Assembly: GCF_043944905.1 (NCBI RefSeq) | Contig: NZ_JBIMSN010000012.1 | Coordinates: 1 to 64,000, forward strand | DNA: 64,000 nucleotides | Source: Antrihabitans spumae | Lineage (GTDB): Bacteria > Actinomycetota > Actinomycetes > Mycobacteriales > Mycobacteriaceae | Reading direction: 5' to 3' | Shown here: positions 7,701-16,650 of the stretch, piece after piece | How the letters are laid out: each line of letters opens with the position of its first letter | How positions within the stretch are numbered: position 1 is the first letter of the stretch | Position numbers and translations under genes: made by a program | Notes under the pieces: generated by a model | What the model was told of the DNA's origin: nothing | The model's input: only the letters and a program-made list of their open reading frames with translations | Database searches by the model: none

Positions 7701-8762
7701 GTGACTACAGAAAAGAAGACCATTCGGCTGCTGGTCGAAACGTTGGATTCGGATCCAACTGTAGTCGTGGAAAACGGCGCGCCGCGCGAATTCAAGAGAC
7801 TCCCGAATGTATTGCGCGGTGCCCAAAAGGCCGTGGTCGAGCAGCTGATTGCCGAAGCTGTCGACAGTGGTACAGAGCGCCGCGCAAGGGTCGAATCAGG
7901 CCGCGATGCCGACGGTGGTTCCGTCGTCGTCTCACCTGTCTTCGGTCCCGACAGGACCGTCTTCGGATTGCAGGTGGCCCTAGGGCCCGGTGAGACCTCG
8001 ACACACGACTCGGTGGCTGCATGGGAATGGGAGCTCGGCCTCGATGGCGTCCCACCGCGCCTACGGCTTTCGGGAGAGTTCTTCGACGTCTTCGGGATCG
8101 GTCCTGACTATCAAGATCGAAGCGTTTACGGTCCGGCCGACTACTTCGCTCGGATCGTTCGACTGAATGATGTTTTCGCTGGTTGGGAGACGATCAAGCG
8201 AGCCAGTGCAGGCCATCGATCTTCTGGAGATTTTGTGATCCGGCGGGAGGCCGGAGACCTGGCGGTGATTCGCTTTGCCCAACGCTGCGTGGAAACCCCT
8301 GCGGGGCTTAGGCTCAGGGGAATCTGCCGCGAGTTGTCGGCGACGGAGGTCGGTACTGATCTCGACGTTGCGGTCTTGGACAGCATGGCAATGCGACACA
8401 TGCTCGGAACGCAGCAGATGTTCGCATACATTCTCGACACGACCATCCCGCATGCCCCGTGTGTTCTTAAGTGGCTTACGTCCTGGGTCCCGAACATCGG
8501 ACACGGCGTAAGCACTGGCCAAACGCCTGCCGTCCACCCTGATGATCTCCCGACCGTGATGCAGTTGATCGAAGAGGGCCGCCGGACCGCCGAACCTGTC
8601 ACTGGAACCGCTCGCGTCCGCAGAGCAGGCGGCGGTTGGATTTCCATGCGGGCGACTGGTCAGCTGCTTTCGCCGAGCCTCTCCGAGAACACCTGGATTC
8701 TGATAATTCACCCCGAGTCTCTTGCCGAGAAGGGCGTGCCGTCCTCAGCCGTACCGGTCTGA
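7701..8762 (+). CDS. PAS/GAF-like sensory protein (Rv3651-like)
   Basis: A 353-residue protein without a signal peptide or membrane segment. The first 100 residues (KTIRLLVETLDSDPTVVVEN) and the PAS-like centre (AWEWELGLDG... LSGEFFDVFGIGP) resemble the mycobacterial Rv3651-like family, which combines GAF- and PAS-like folds; this is from memory. The start is a GTG with GGGGGAG 8 nt upstream. Such proteins are thought to bind small ligands. There is no output domain, so it is a sensor only or works through a partner. Confidence 0.6.
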   Translation: MTTEKKTIRLLVETLDSDPTVVVENGAPREFKRLPNVLRGAQKAVVEQLIAEAVDSGTERRARVESGRDADGGSVVVSPVFGPDRTVFGLQVALGPGETSTHDSVAAWEWELGLDGVPPRLRLSGEFFDVFGIGPDYQDRSVYGPADYFARIVRLNDVFAGWETIKRASAGHRSSGDFVIRREAGDLAVIRFAQRCVETPAGLRLRGICRELSATEVGTDLDVAVLDSMAMRHMLGTQQMFAYILDTTIPHAPCVLKWLTSWVPNIGHGVSTGQTPAVHPDDLPTVMQLIEEGRRTAEPVTGTARVRRAGGGWISMRATGQLLSPSLSENTWILIIHPESLAEKGVPSSAVPV

Positions 8763-9207
8763 CGGCCGCATCCGAGACTTCGTCGGCGCCGGCACCGCGG
8801 GGGTCTGATTCTTCCGCGCATATAGCTGTTGACACGCGGGGATTGTGTGCAGGCCACTCGGGTCGACTTCGGTCGCGCAGTCGGTTCTTCGGTGACAATT
8901 GGACTATTGGTCTTTTTTGACGATTGGAGTCGACAGATGCTGTTAGTGCCGTGTAATAATTCGTTCTGAGCAGCAGCACCTAATCGCATTTTCGGATGCG
9001 AAGCGATGCACCCCTTTTGGTTATTCGCCCTGCGGTTGCGGCTCATTTGCGTACCTCGAAACCTCGGGGTTGCTACGCACGCTCTTAAGCTGCGTCGCCC
9101 GCGCCGGTAAGTGGACTTGAACGTGTATTCAGGTTCCGCTCACTCGACGTGACCGGGGTAGCGCACACATGAAACTTCTTGCTGAATCACCATCGCTTCG
9201 CGCAGCG
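8763..9207. other. Intergenic region without a recognised gene
   Basis: About 440 nt between the sensor gene and the tandem-HTH gene. It contains a T-run near 8912 (tcttttttgacg) that could help terminate the sensor transcript, but no convincing hairpin or gene. Confidence 0.45.
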
Positions 9208-9696
9208 CTAAGCGTGCGTTCCTGCCGGCCGAGCGCGGACCCTCGCGTGCGCGTCTCGCACTTCGTCCTCGGAGATTCCCAGCGCCGCCGCCAGTTTGGC
9301 TTGCACCCTGTCGTCCAGGTGCCGTTCTCCTCGCTCGATCTGCTCGACGAGCGTCTTGCTGAGGCCGGTTTCGTCGGCGAGTTGGTACTGGGTCCAACCC
9401 TTCATGTGCCGCCAGTAGCTGAGAAAACGCTGCTCGGGGTCCACGACGATGACGTCACTCATTTCGATCCCAAGCGCAGCAGTCGCGCGAGCGAGCTTGT
9501 CGATTTGCGGGGAATTGGGACCATCCTCCCATCGGCCGATGGTGACGCCGGTTGTGTCGGAGAGTCGACCGAGCTCGCCGCGCGACAGGCTTCTTGCTTG
9601 CCTGGCAGCGGCAAAAAGGTCTGGCCGGAATCCGCGGATGACCCGTCTCATCGGGGCGCTGTCGTTGACATCGACGGTCACGATGCGTCCTTCCAT
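9208..9696 (-). CDS. Tandem-HTH transcriptional regulator
   Basis: A 162-residue protein with two Cro/C1-type helix-turn-helix domains. The first is at about residues 22-75 (LFAAARQARSLSRGELGRLS... TIGRWEDG). The second is at about residues 90-150 (FLSYWRHMKGWTQYQLADET... EQIERGERH). Two HTH units in one chain suggest binding to paired or repeated sites. It is transcribed away from the conjugation operon, and the region between carries TGTTAG repeats, so it probably controls itself and perhaps transfer. Starts at 9711 or 9696 are both possible; I prefer MEGRIVTV. Confidence 0.78.
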   Translation of the reverse strand: MEGRIVTVDVNDSAPMRRVIRGFRPDLFAAARQARSLSRGELGRLSDTTGVTIGRWEDGPNSPQIDKLARATAALGIEMSDVIVVDPEQRFLSYWRHMKGWTQYQLADETGLSKTLVEQIERGERHLDDRVQAKLAAALGISEDEVRDAHARVRARPAGTHA

Positions 9697-9717
9697 CGGA
9701 ACACGCAACATTGTAGG

Positions 9718-9743
9718 TGTTAGTTGTCTGTGTTAGATGTTAG
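9718..9743. promoter_or_regulatory. TGTTAG direct repeats, likely operator
   Basis: TGTTAG occurs three times, at 9718-9723, 9731-9736 and 9738-9743, with start-to-start distances of 13 and 7 nt. The repeats lie immediately upstream of the tandem-HTH regulator and within the only intergenic space before the conjugation operon. Repeated half-sites would suit a protein with two HTH domains. Confidence 0.5.
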
Positions 9744-9833
9744 CCTGCTATTCAAACGAACTCCTCTAGGGCAGACATGACGGCCTGCGCTTGAGCGCTC
9801 ACCTCCGAAACTCGCACACGAAAGGTTCCAAAC

Positions 9834-11027
9834 ATGCAGAACCGCAACATCTTTCCAAGCGCGGGCATCCTGGCTCAGCGTGCCGTCGTCGCGGTGTCCC
9901 TACCGCTCGCGCTCACTGTCGGGGCGGCGGGCACCGGCATAGCCGATCCGGGCCAGCCCGGGTTGACGCAACAAGACGACGAGGCGGGCCAACCCGGTCT
10001 AACGGTGACACCCCCAACACCGGCGCCACCTGCGATCGAGCCGGAAGTCGAACAACCGGTTGTCGAACGGTCCTACCTGCTACCCGACTATCCACAACTT
10101 CCAGCTCGTCCAGCCCCAGAGGTCTACGCCGGGCCCGCCCCCGCAGTTCAACTCGAAGAGCTTCATACGCCGGAGCCGGTAGCCCCCGTTGCGCCCGTCG
10201 AAACCAAGCCTGACGAGCTCTATTTGGGCGACCGGTCGGTGGTCCGACCGGAGTGGATACCGAAGGAGTGGGGCGATCGGTTCAACATCGAAACCTCGAC
10301 TGTGCAGGCCGCAGTCAACACTTTCTACCGAAGCATCGGCGTCGACGACGACCGCGCAACGGTCATCGCCCAATCTCAGATCGCAGGTGGCCTCACCGGA
10401 GCGGTTGCGGCCGCGCTGGTGGCGGGGATTCCTGCCGCCATTGTCGGTGCTGCTGTCGGCGCGGCGTTCGGCGCGATAGCGGGTGGCGTCGTCGGAACAG
10501 TAGCGCTACCACTCGTCGGGGCGGGCCCGGGCGCACTGGCTGGTGCAGGTATCGGTGCCATCGTCGGCACCGCCGCACTGGGTATACCGGTGGGCGTCGT
10601 CGCCGGCGTCATCGGCGGCTTCCTTGGAGCCGGCATCGCAGGAGCTCTCGCAGCCGGAAGCGACGTGGGACCATCCGAACCGAAACCTGCTGAACCACCG
10701 AATAATTCGCAGTCCGCTCCAGAACCGGCACCACCCATCATCGTGCCGCAACAATGGGTCGACCAATCAGTGGTAGTCCTCGACGATGCTGTCCCTGGTG
10801 TCGCTGAAACGGTCGAAGCCGTCGTCGACACAATCGAGCAGGCGCCTGGCGGTTCCGACTTTGTCTCGACAGCCAAGCAGAGCTTGTCCTCGATGCCACC
10901 CATGCCACCGCTGCCTGCTCTGCCTCCTGTCCCCGCGGAACTGGCGCCACTGGCTGAGCAGCTCGCCCCCGTCGGTCAACAACTGACAGATCTGGTCGGC
11001 GCTGTCCAGCAGGCTGCAGGGCTCTGA
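9834..11027 (+). CDS. Secreted/membrane protein with glycine-zipper core, first gene of transfer operon
   Basis: A 397-residue protein. It has a signal peptide (RAVVAVSLPLALTVGAAGTG, then ADPG), a Pro/Glu-rich segment, and a long Gly/Ala-rich hydrophobic core at about residues 185-285 made of repeated GxxxG-like steps (IVGAAVGAAFGAIAGGVVG and ALAGAGIGAIVGTAALGIP). The tail is Pro-rich. Such glycine-zipper cores insert into or assemble in membranes. As the first gene of the operon it may form an envelope channel or surface component; the function is unproven. GAAAGG serves as ribosome binding site. Confidence 0.6.
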   Translation: MQNRNIFPSAGILAQRAVVAVSLPLALTVGAAGTGIADPGQPGLTQQDDEAGQPGLTVTPPTPAPPAIEPEVEQPVVERSYLLPDYPQLPARPAPEVYAGPAPAVQLEELHTPEPVAPVAPVETKPDELYLGDRSVVRPEWIPKEWGDRFNIETSTVQAAVNTFYRSIGVDDDRATVIAQSQIAGGLTGAVAAALVAGIPAAIVGAAVGAAFGAIAGGVVGTVALPLVGAGPGALAGAGIGAIVGTAALGIPVGVVAGVIGGFLGAGIAGALAAGSDVGPSEPKPAEPPNNSQSAPEPAPPIIVPQQWVDQSVVVLDDAVPGVAETVEAVVDTIEQAPGGSDFVSTAKQSLSSMPPMPPLPALPPVPAELAPLAEQLAPVGQQLTDLVGAVQQAAGL

Positions 11028-11032
11028 TCACG

Positions 11033-11917
11033 ATGGCGAACGTGAACGATCTGAGGCTGGATGGGCCGATATCGCGTGAGCGGTCGCAGTTCGAGGAGCT
11101 ACCCACAATGTCCCCGGCCCCGTCGAGAGAGGCCGTCAGCGGATCTGACGACAGTGAACCCGGGTGGCTGGGCTGGCTGGGCGACGAGGACGAAGTTCCG
11201 GTGCCGGGGCAGGTCTCTGGTTCGACCGAAGTCAAGGAGACGCCACTAGTCATCGGACGGGGCGGAGAGGCCTCTCCCGATGGTGCAGGGGCAGCGTCCG
11301 CGCGTGTGGACGACCCGCTGGCCCCCTATGCGGCGGATCTCCGACGCCGTACCGCACAGCGACGTGCCCGGAAGCGACGTGGGGCAATTGCTGTCGCCGT
11401 CGCAGGGGTCGCAATAGGCACCGGTCTTGTCGTGTTGGGGGTCAAAGCCCTGTCCTCTGACACCGATCCCAAGCTGCCCTCCGTTGAAACAGCCTCGGCG
11501 ATGCCGTCCGCCCAAACATGGTGCCCGACAACCGTCGAGCCTTCGCGAGCGAGCGGAAACGGTCGCGGATCGACGATCGCCGGCAACGCCGTCTGGAGAG
11601 CAGGCGCAGCACAAGTGTTTGAGCTCGAGTACCAGATGTACATTGCCCGCAATGCCGAGGCCGCACGCGCCTTGATAGCACCGTCCGCTCAAGCGGCACC
11701 GATTGAAGCGACTCGCACTGCAATCAACTCGACGCCAGCAGGAACCGAACATTGCGTCTATCTAAAGGCGCTGGAGGCGGGTCGATTCGCCGTCACCGTC
11801 GACGAGAAGTGGCCCGATCAGACCGTCAAGAACTGGGATCTGGTCGTCACCACTGCGATTCAGCCAGACGGACGAACTCTCGTCACCGCGATCGAGCCCG
11901 GTGCAGGTGCACGATGA
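11033..11917 (+). CDS. Single-pass membrane protein of the transfer operon
   Basis: A 294-residue protein. The N-terminal 110 residues are soluble and acidic and end in a basic patch (RRRTAQRRARKRRG). One membrane helix follows (AIAVAVAGVAIGTGLVVLGV), then an extracytoplasmic domain with two Cys. The orientation (N-in, globular domain outside) is that of VirB8/TcpC-like transfer components, but I cannot assign the fold. It starts 5 nt after the previous stop and its TGA overlaps the next ATG. Confidence 0.6.
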   Translation: MANVNDLRLDGPISRERSQFEELPTMSPAPSREAVSGSDDSEPGWLGWLGDEDEVPVPGQVSGSTEVKETPLVIGRGGEASPDGAGAASARVDDPLAPYAADLRRRTAQRRARKRRGAIAVAVAGVAIGTGLVVLGVKALSSDTDPKLPSVETASAMPSAQTWCPTTVEPSRASGNGRGSTIAGNAVWRAGAAQVFELEYQMYIARNAEAARALIAPSAQAAPIEATRTAINSTPAGTEHCVYLKALEAGRFAVTVDEKWPDQTVKNWDLVVTTAIQPDGRTLVTAIEPGAGAR

Positions 11918-12804
11918 CCACAGATATCGATCCAGATTCACTGGGCTGGTTGACGGATCCGCCACCACCTGGGTCACCAGCTGACGTGCCTTACACCGAT
12001 ATGCGAGTTCCCGCCTCCGTACGCATTTCCGGCTTGGCCTCGACAGGGCAAGGTTTACCGATTCCTCCGCCGATGCTGGTCACTGGCTCCAGCGGCGGAT
12101 CCGGATCGACGATAGTCACTCTCGGGCTTGCATCCGCCATGGCGATCGACAACCTCGGATACGTCCATCCGGCGGCGATCGACGCCACGCCGGCAGGTGG
12201 GGATCTCTCACTCCGCGGCTGCGATCTGCACAACGCCCGCACCACCGCAACCATGCAGACCTGGCTGGCCGACACAAGCCTTCCGGTAAGTCTGCCGTCC
12301 GTCGTGGAGGCCGCATGCTCCCGATCCTCAGCAGGGCTACGGATCATGTCGCGCAGCGATGCAGCACTGCCGCGGCGCGAAACGCTGGTGTCGTTGCACG
12401 GCAACGTCATTGACGCGGGCTTCGTCCCGATCTACGACGCCGGTGCACCGGTCCGCGCCCGCTCCATTCGCCCGCTGTTGTGTGATCCACGAGTTCCGAT
12501 TGCCATCACTGTCGCTGCCCGACCGGATGCAATCAACCGGCTCAACCCGGTCATGGCGTGGCTCGACGCTGAGTTCGGCGAATACATGGCCAGCGACGTG
12601 ACGATCGTGGTCACCCGGCAAACCAACGACCCAGCGATGTTCGCCTGCACAGAGTGGGTCCGGGCATGGGGGATAGGGCACGTTCGCTCGATCGTGGAGA
12701 TCCCCTACGACGAACACCTCGGCGAAGGCCGGCAGATCAGTTGGCACCACCTTGCTCCCGCCACCCAAGCCGCGTTCCGCCTACTTCTCGAGGAGATGCG
12801 ATGA
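11914..12804 (+). CDS. MinD/ParA-like protein with degenerate P-loop
   Basis: A 296-residue cytoplasmic protein. Near residue 57 it has TGSSGGSGSTIVTLGLASAMA, where the MinD-type P-loop would be, but the conserved Lys is missing. The downstream pattern (PIAITVAARPDAINRLNPVM, then DVTIVVTRQTNDPAMFACT) fits a ParA-like Rossmann fold. ATPase activity is therefore doubtful; it may be a regulatory or scaffold protein. The start overlaps the previous stop (ATGA). A second protein of similar layout is encoded at 16647. Confidence 0.6.
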   Translation: MTTDIDPDSLGWLTDPPPPGSPADVPYTDMRVPASVRISGLASTGQGLPIPPPMLVTGSSGGSGSTIVTLGLASAMAIDNLGYVHPAAIDATPAGGDLSLRGCDLHNARTTATMQTWLADTSLPVSLPSVVEAACSRSSAGLRIMSRSDAALPRRETLVSLHGNVIDAGFVPIYDAGAPVRARSIRPLLCDPRVPIAITVAARPDAINRLNPVMAWLDAEFGEYMASDVTIVVTRQTNDPAMFACTEWVRAWGIGHVRSIVEIPYDEHLGEGRQISWHHLAPATQAAFRLLLEEMR

Positions 12805-14468
12805 GCAACCAATTGAGCCCCACCAGACACCTCCGCAGCGGCCTCGTCGTCGGACTGTTGACGGCGACGATGCTCTCCACAGCCGGCCAGAGCAGCGCCG
12901 ATCCGGCACCCCCCGAACCGCGTCCGCCCGCTCCCACTGCCTCCGATATCCCCTGCACTGCACTGCATGTGGTGGGTTTTCAGGGCACTGATCAATCCGG
13001 TGACCAGTCCGATCCGACCTTCGACGCCGGCTTCCTCGGCCAGTCCGTCACCGGCCCACTGAAGAGCGCCGGCGGAGACGCCGTGAGCAGCCAACTGGTG
13101 GCTTACGCGTCGGACTTCGGGCGTCGTGGGGAGTCCTACGTCAAATCGATGACCGGTGGCATCAGCAACGGACTCCAGTCCATCGCCGACTACGCCGCGC
13201 GGTGCCCACAATCTTCGTTCGCCATCATCGGCTACTCCCAAGGTGGCCAGGTTGCCGACGAAATCGTCCGACTCATCGGCGCCGATGATCCGACCGCACC
13301 GATACCCGCGTCCAAACTCGCTGCCGCATCGATCTTCTCCTCACCGATCCGACCTCCTGATGCAGCAATATTCCCCGGCGCACCGGGAATGCTTTCCCCC
13401 GCAACACCACCCGGCGTCGCATCCTCGGCCCTGTCCAACCTGACCGTCGACGCAACCACAGTCCCCGACGGTGGGGGCATCTCCACCTCGGTATCCAACG
13501 TCGCGGACTACGGTCCTCTGACAGGTCGGGTTGCATCTTGGTGCAGGGGTGGCGACATCGCCTGCGCCACACCGGAAGACGCGCCACTGGCCCGCACCAT
13601 CGCCAACATCGGCGGTCAGGTCGACCACCTCGACCAGCAAGATCCACTCCAGACCGCAGCCGACCTCACCGTCGCACTCGGAGGTGCCGCGCTACGCACC
13701 GCAGCCGGGGTTGTAAACGACGACCTGAACTTCGCCGGTGGCCGCTTCACCATCACACCGGGCAGCGAGACTGTGCTGGGCCGTTTGGCGGTCAACTCCG
13801 ATCCACGCTCGGCCGGCACCCAAGCCGACGCTGACATCGTCTCCGCCGTGGTCAAGCTCGGCGTCATGGGGTTCAACGCCGCCGTCACCGTCGCCAAAGA
13901 AGTCCTCACTCCAGCGAACATTGCGCAGTTCGCGACCGTCGGACTGGCCAATCCTGTTGCGGGCCTCGCAGACTTCGGCATGAAACTCGGCGGGGCAGTC
14001 CTCGACCTGTTGCCACCAGCGACGATCAACCAGGGCATCCAGTACATCTTCCATCAGATCCAGTCGGGCATCGTCGACAATCAAGGCCTGGTCAAGATGG
14101 CGACCGACCTGCGCGTCTGGGACGTGCAGCGCCAACACACCTCCTACGACGCCGCCGCCGACTCAGCCAGCGGGCAGACCCCAGCAAAATTCACCGTCGA
14201 GTGGTTCACCGCACTGGCACAGGCATTGACCACCGGTGACACCGCCGAAGCATCTGACACCGAGACCACCACTGCGCCAACGGGTCCGGCACCGATGTTC
14301 CCCGCAGATGCCTCTGCGACGAAGACCCGCCCGACTGGATCAACTCCCACTCCACTTTTCCCGACGACGGGCACCTTTGTGGTGCCGACACCACTGTTCC
14401 CCGAAACCGGCGACCCCACCGCCGCTACGCCGACATCAGCAGCACCCACCAGCAGCGAAAGCCGCTGA
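12801..14468 (+). CDS. Cutinase-family esterase with Pro/Thr-rich tail
   Basis: A 555-residue secreted protein. It has a signal peptide (SGLVVGLLTATMLSTAG... ADPA), then a cutinase-like serine hydrolase domain: nucleophile elbow IIGYSQGGQV near residue 145, catalytic Asp region GDIACATPEDA near residue 255 and His in GQVDHLDQ near residue 275. Paired Cys residues typical of cutinases are present. About 200 further residues contain hydrophobic stretches and a low-complexity Thr/Pro tail with FPxTG-like repeats. In mycolic-acid bacteria, cutinase-like esterases can hydrolyse mycolate esters or lipids. Inside a transfer operon it probably loosens the mycomembrane. ATGA coupling to the previous gene. 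Confidence 0.82.
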   Translation: MSNQLSPTRHLRSGLVVGLLTATMLSTAGQSSADPAPPEPRPPAPTASDIPCTALHVVGFQGTDQSGDQSDPTFDAGFLGQSVTGPLKSAGGDAVSSQLVAYASDFGRRGESYVKSMTGGISNGLQSIADYAARCPQSSFAIIGYSQGGQVADEIVRLIGADDPTAPIPASKLAAASIFSSPIRPPDAAIFPGAPGMLSPATPPGVASSALSNLTVDATTVPDGGGISTSVSNVADYGPLTGRVASWCRGGDIACATPEDAPLARTIANIGGQVDHLDQQDPLQTAADLTVALGGAALRTAAGVVNDDLNFAGGRFTITPGSETVLGRLAVNSDPRSAGTQADADIVSAVVKLGVMGFNAAVTVAKEVLTPANIAQFATVGLANPVAGLADFGMKLGGAVLDLLPPATINQGIQYIFHQIQSGIVDNQGLVKMATDLRVWDVQRQHTSYDAAADSASGQTPAKFTVEWFTALAQALTTGDTAEASDTETTTAPTGPAPMFPADASATKTRPTGSTPTPLFPTTGTFVVPTPLFPETGDPTAATPTSAAPTSSESR

Positions 14469-14469
14469 C

Positions 14470-14502
14470 ATGCACACCACCGCATCGAGTCGAGTCCGAT
14501 GA
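14470..14502 (+). CDS. 10-codon micro-ORF bridging two transfer genes
   Basis: ATG to TGA encoding MHTTASSRVR. It begins 1 nt after the stop of the cutinase gene, and its TGA overlaps the ATG of the cell-wall hydrolase gene (ATGA). It fills the 30-nt gap without an in-frame stop. It probably serves to hand ribosomes on rather than to make a peptide. Confidence 0.35.
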   Translation: MHTTASSRVR

Positions 14503-16100
14503 AGACCGCAGCCGGTTTCGCCGGTGCGGTGGTGCTGCTACCCCTGCTGATGATCGCCGTTTTACTCGCCGTCGTCTTCGTCGACGACAAGGACGCCTGC
14601 GCACCGACTCGACCCGTAGCGGCCGTGGTCCAGGGCGATCCAGGCCCCGCACCCGCAGAGCGTGGCTCACCTGCCCCGTCGGGCGAGCGCACTTATCCGC
14701 TGGCCGCCGGAACCTACACCGTCACCGATCATTTCGGCACTCGCGGCGGATCTCACCAGGGTGTCGACTACGCCGCGTCTGCGGGCACCGCAATGTTCGC
14801 CGCCGCCCCCGGAAACGTGGTGGCATCCGGTCCGGCGTCGGGGTTCGGGCAGTGGATCATCATCGACTCCGTCGACGCCGACGGATCACCGTTTGCCACC
14901 GTCTACGGCCATATTTTTCCCGATGACCTTCGTGTCAAAGTCGGCGACGTCGTCAAGGCTGGCGATCACATCGCGGCTGTCGGTTACAACGGCGAGGTAC
15001 AGCCACCGGGCCCGGGCGGATCGCACCTGCATTTCGAGGTCTGGCCCGGCGGCCGACTCACCGGAGGATCACCGATCGACCCAGAGTCCTGGCTCGCCGG
15101 TGCCGCGACCCCGAAAGCCCGCCCCGGTGGTACACCCTCGACACCCTCACCGGCACCGGTGTGCGAGGACGGATTCGGCACCCAAGGCGGCCAACTCGCC
15201 GACGGCGTCGTCCCACCCGAACTCGACCCCTGGTACCGCAAAGCGGGGTCACTGTGCCCACAGATCACGCCGTCGCTGTTGGCCGCACAAGGCAAGCAGG
15301 AGAGCGGCTTTCAACGTGGGCTGTCCTCGCCGGACAACGCGCAAGGCTTGGCCCAGTTCATCCCATCCACCGCCATCGCCACGGCCCCCGACGGGCGCCC
15401 CTACATCATCGACGCCGACGGCAACGGCCTCGCCTCGGTATGGGACGACGGTGACGCCATCATCGGGCAAGGCCGCTACATGTGCGCCCTCGCCGCCATC
15501 ATCGACGGCTGGAAAGCCGCCGGTCGAGTGCAGGGCGACACTCCTGCACTGGCTTTGGGTGCCTACAACGCCGGCGAAGGATCGGTGCTCGCCTCGGGCG
15601 GCATGCCGAACCAGATCCCACGGCACTTCTCCGAAACACAGCCCTACATCCGGATCATCCTCGACAACGAGCCGAACTTCCGCGCCGCCGCCGCAACCGG
15701 CAGGTTCGTGCCAAGCCCGTCCTCGCCGGTCGGAGGACAGATCGTCGACGCCGCTCGGCAGTATCTCGGAACTCCGTATGTCTACGGCGGCGGCGGACCG
15801 CAAGGACCCAGCAACGGGGGGCTGGATTGCTCCGGACTGACCTCAGCTGCCGTGCACGCCGCCAGCGGCGGCACAGTGACCCTGCCCCGCACGTCGGAGC
15901 AGCAGTGGTCTGTCGGCACCGAAATCCCGATCGATCAAGCGCAGCCCGGGGATCTGGTGTTCGGCGAATGGGGTTCCGGCGGACCAGGTCACGTCGGAAT
16001 CGCATCCGGCAACGGCCAGATGATTCATGCCCCCCAGCCCGGGGACGTCGTCAAAGAAGCGCCGGTTCAGTCCGGCATGCGTGCACGGAGAGTCGCATGA
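14499..16100 (+). CDS. Three-domain cell-wall hydrolase (M23 + lytic transglycosylase + NlpC/P60)
   Basis: A 533-residue protein with an N-terminal membrane anchor (AVVLLPLLMIAVLLAVVFV). Three domains follow. The first is M23 peptidase, about residues 65-200, with zinc ligands in HQGVDYA and HLHFE. The second is a soluble lytic transglycosylase, about residues 250-390, with catalytic Glu in GKQESGF and the GLAQFIPSTA and ALGAYNAGEG motifs. The third is NlpC/P60, about residues 410-533, with Cys in LDCSGLT and His in GHVGIAS. The protein can therefore cut glycan strands and two kinds of peptide bond. It is the VirB1-like wall-opening enzyme of the transfer system. Stop and next start overlap (ATGA). 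Confidence 0.93.
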   Translation: MKTAAGFAGAVVLLPLLMIAVLLAVVFVDDKDACAPTRPVAAVVQGDPGPAPAERGSPAPSGERTYPLAAGTYTVTDHFGTRGGSHQGVDYAASAGTAMFAAAPGNVVASGPASGFGQWIIIDSVDADGSPFATVYGHIFPDDLRVKVGDVVKAGDHIAAVGYNGEVQPPGPGGSHLHFEVWPGGRLTGGSPIDPESWLAGAATPKARPGGTPSTPSPAPVCEDGFGTQGGQLADGVVPPELDPWYRKAGSLCPQITPSLLAAQGKQESGFQRGLSSPDNAQGLAQFIPSTAIATAPDGRPYIIDADGNGLASVWDDGDAIIGQGRYMCALAAIIDGWKAAGRVQGDTPALALGAYNAGEGSVLASGGMPNQIPRHFSETQPYIRIILDNEPNFRAAAATGRFVPSPSSPVGGQIVDAARQYLGTPYVYGGGGPQGPSNGGLDCSGLTSAAVHAASGGTVTLPRTSEQQWSVGTEIPIDQAQPGDLVFGEWGSGGPGHVGIASGNGQMIHAPQPGDVVKEAPVQSGMRARRVA

Positions 16101-16627
16101 ACCACTCCCACAGAACCCTCACCTCGCTGCTGATCACCGTCACCGCAGGAACGCTGCTGCTGATGGGGTGCGGCACCGACGACGAGTCACCACGCTCGAC
16201 TGAACCGTCGACACCGTCGACCGTCGACACCAACTCGGCCGACACCGTCGCCGTGGAAGCGCTGGCGCGCATCTTCTCCTGGCGACCCGCCGACGAACCG
16301 CAAGGCGGATCCCTCGCCCGCGCTCGCGACCTACTCGGACCGACCCTGCTCACCGTGGTCGACGGGTATGCGTCGGATTCGGCACCACCGCGTACATCGC
16401 TGCAATGGGCGCACTGGCGCGACACCGGTGCTCGCGTCGACGCGTTCACGTTCGCGTCGGCCGAACCATCCGGAGACACCGACCCCGCCCGGATTCAGCA
16501 CCGCAAGATCGGCATCGAACAGACAGTCGTCTATCCGGACGGGGACACCGAATCTCTCCCTCCGACAGCAGTCATCGCGACTCTCATCCGCACCTCAGAT
16601 GGCTGGCGACTGGATACCTACCAGTGA
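16097..16627 (+). CDS. Lipoprotein of the transfer operon
   Basis: A 176-residue protein with a type II signal peptide and lipobox LLMGC at residues 21-25, then a Ser/Thr/Pro linker and a domain of about 130 residues (VAVEALARIFSWRPADEPQG... SLQWAHWRDTGARVDAFTFA). The size and layout suggest an NTF2/VirB8-like fold, but this is only inference. It would sit on the outer face of the cytoplasmic membrane. Coupled to the hydrolase gene by ATGA. Confidence 0.65.
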   Translation: MNHSHRTLTSLLITVTAGTLLLMGCGTDDESPRSTEPSTPSTVDTNSADTVAVEALARIFSWRPADEPQGGSLARARDLLGPTLLTVVDGYASDSAPPRTSLQWAHWRDTGARVDAFTFASAEPSGDTDPARIQHRKIGIEQTVVYPDGDTESLPPTAVIATLIRTSDGWRLDTYQ

Positions 16628-16650
16628 AAGCAGGTGAACGAACACCATGA
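16624..16650 (+). CDS. 8-codon micro-ORF bridging two transfer genes
   Basis: GTG to TGA encoding MKAGERTP. The GTG overlaps the previous stop (GTGA) and the TGA overlaps the next ATG (ATGA). It spans the 19-nt gap exactly and contains the AGCAGG ribosome binding site for the next gene. Confidence 0.35.
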   Translation: MKAGERTP

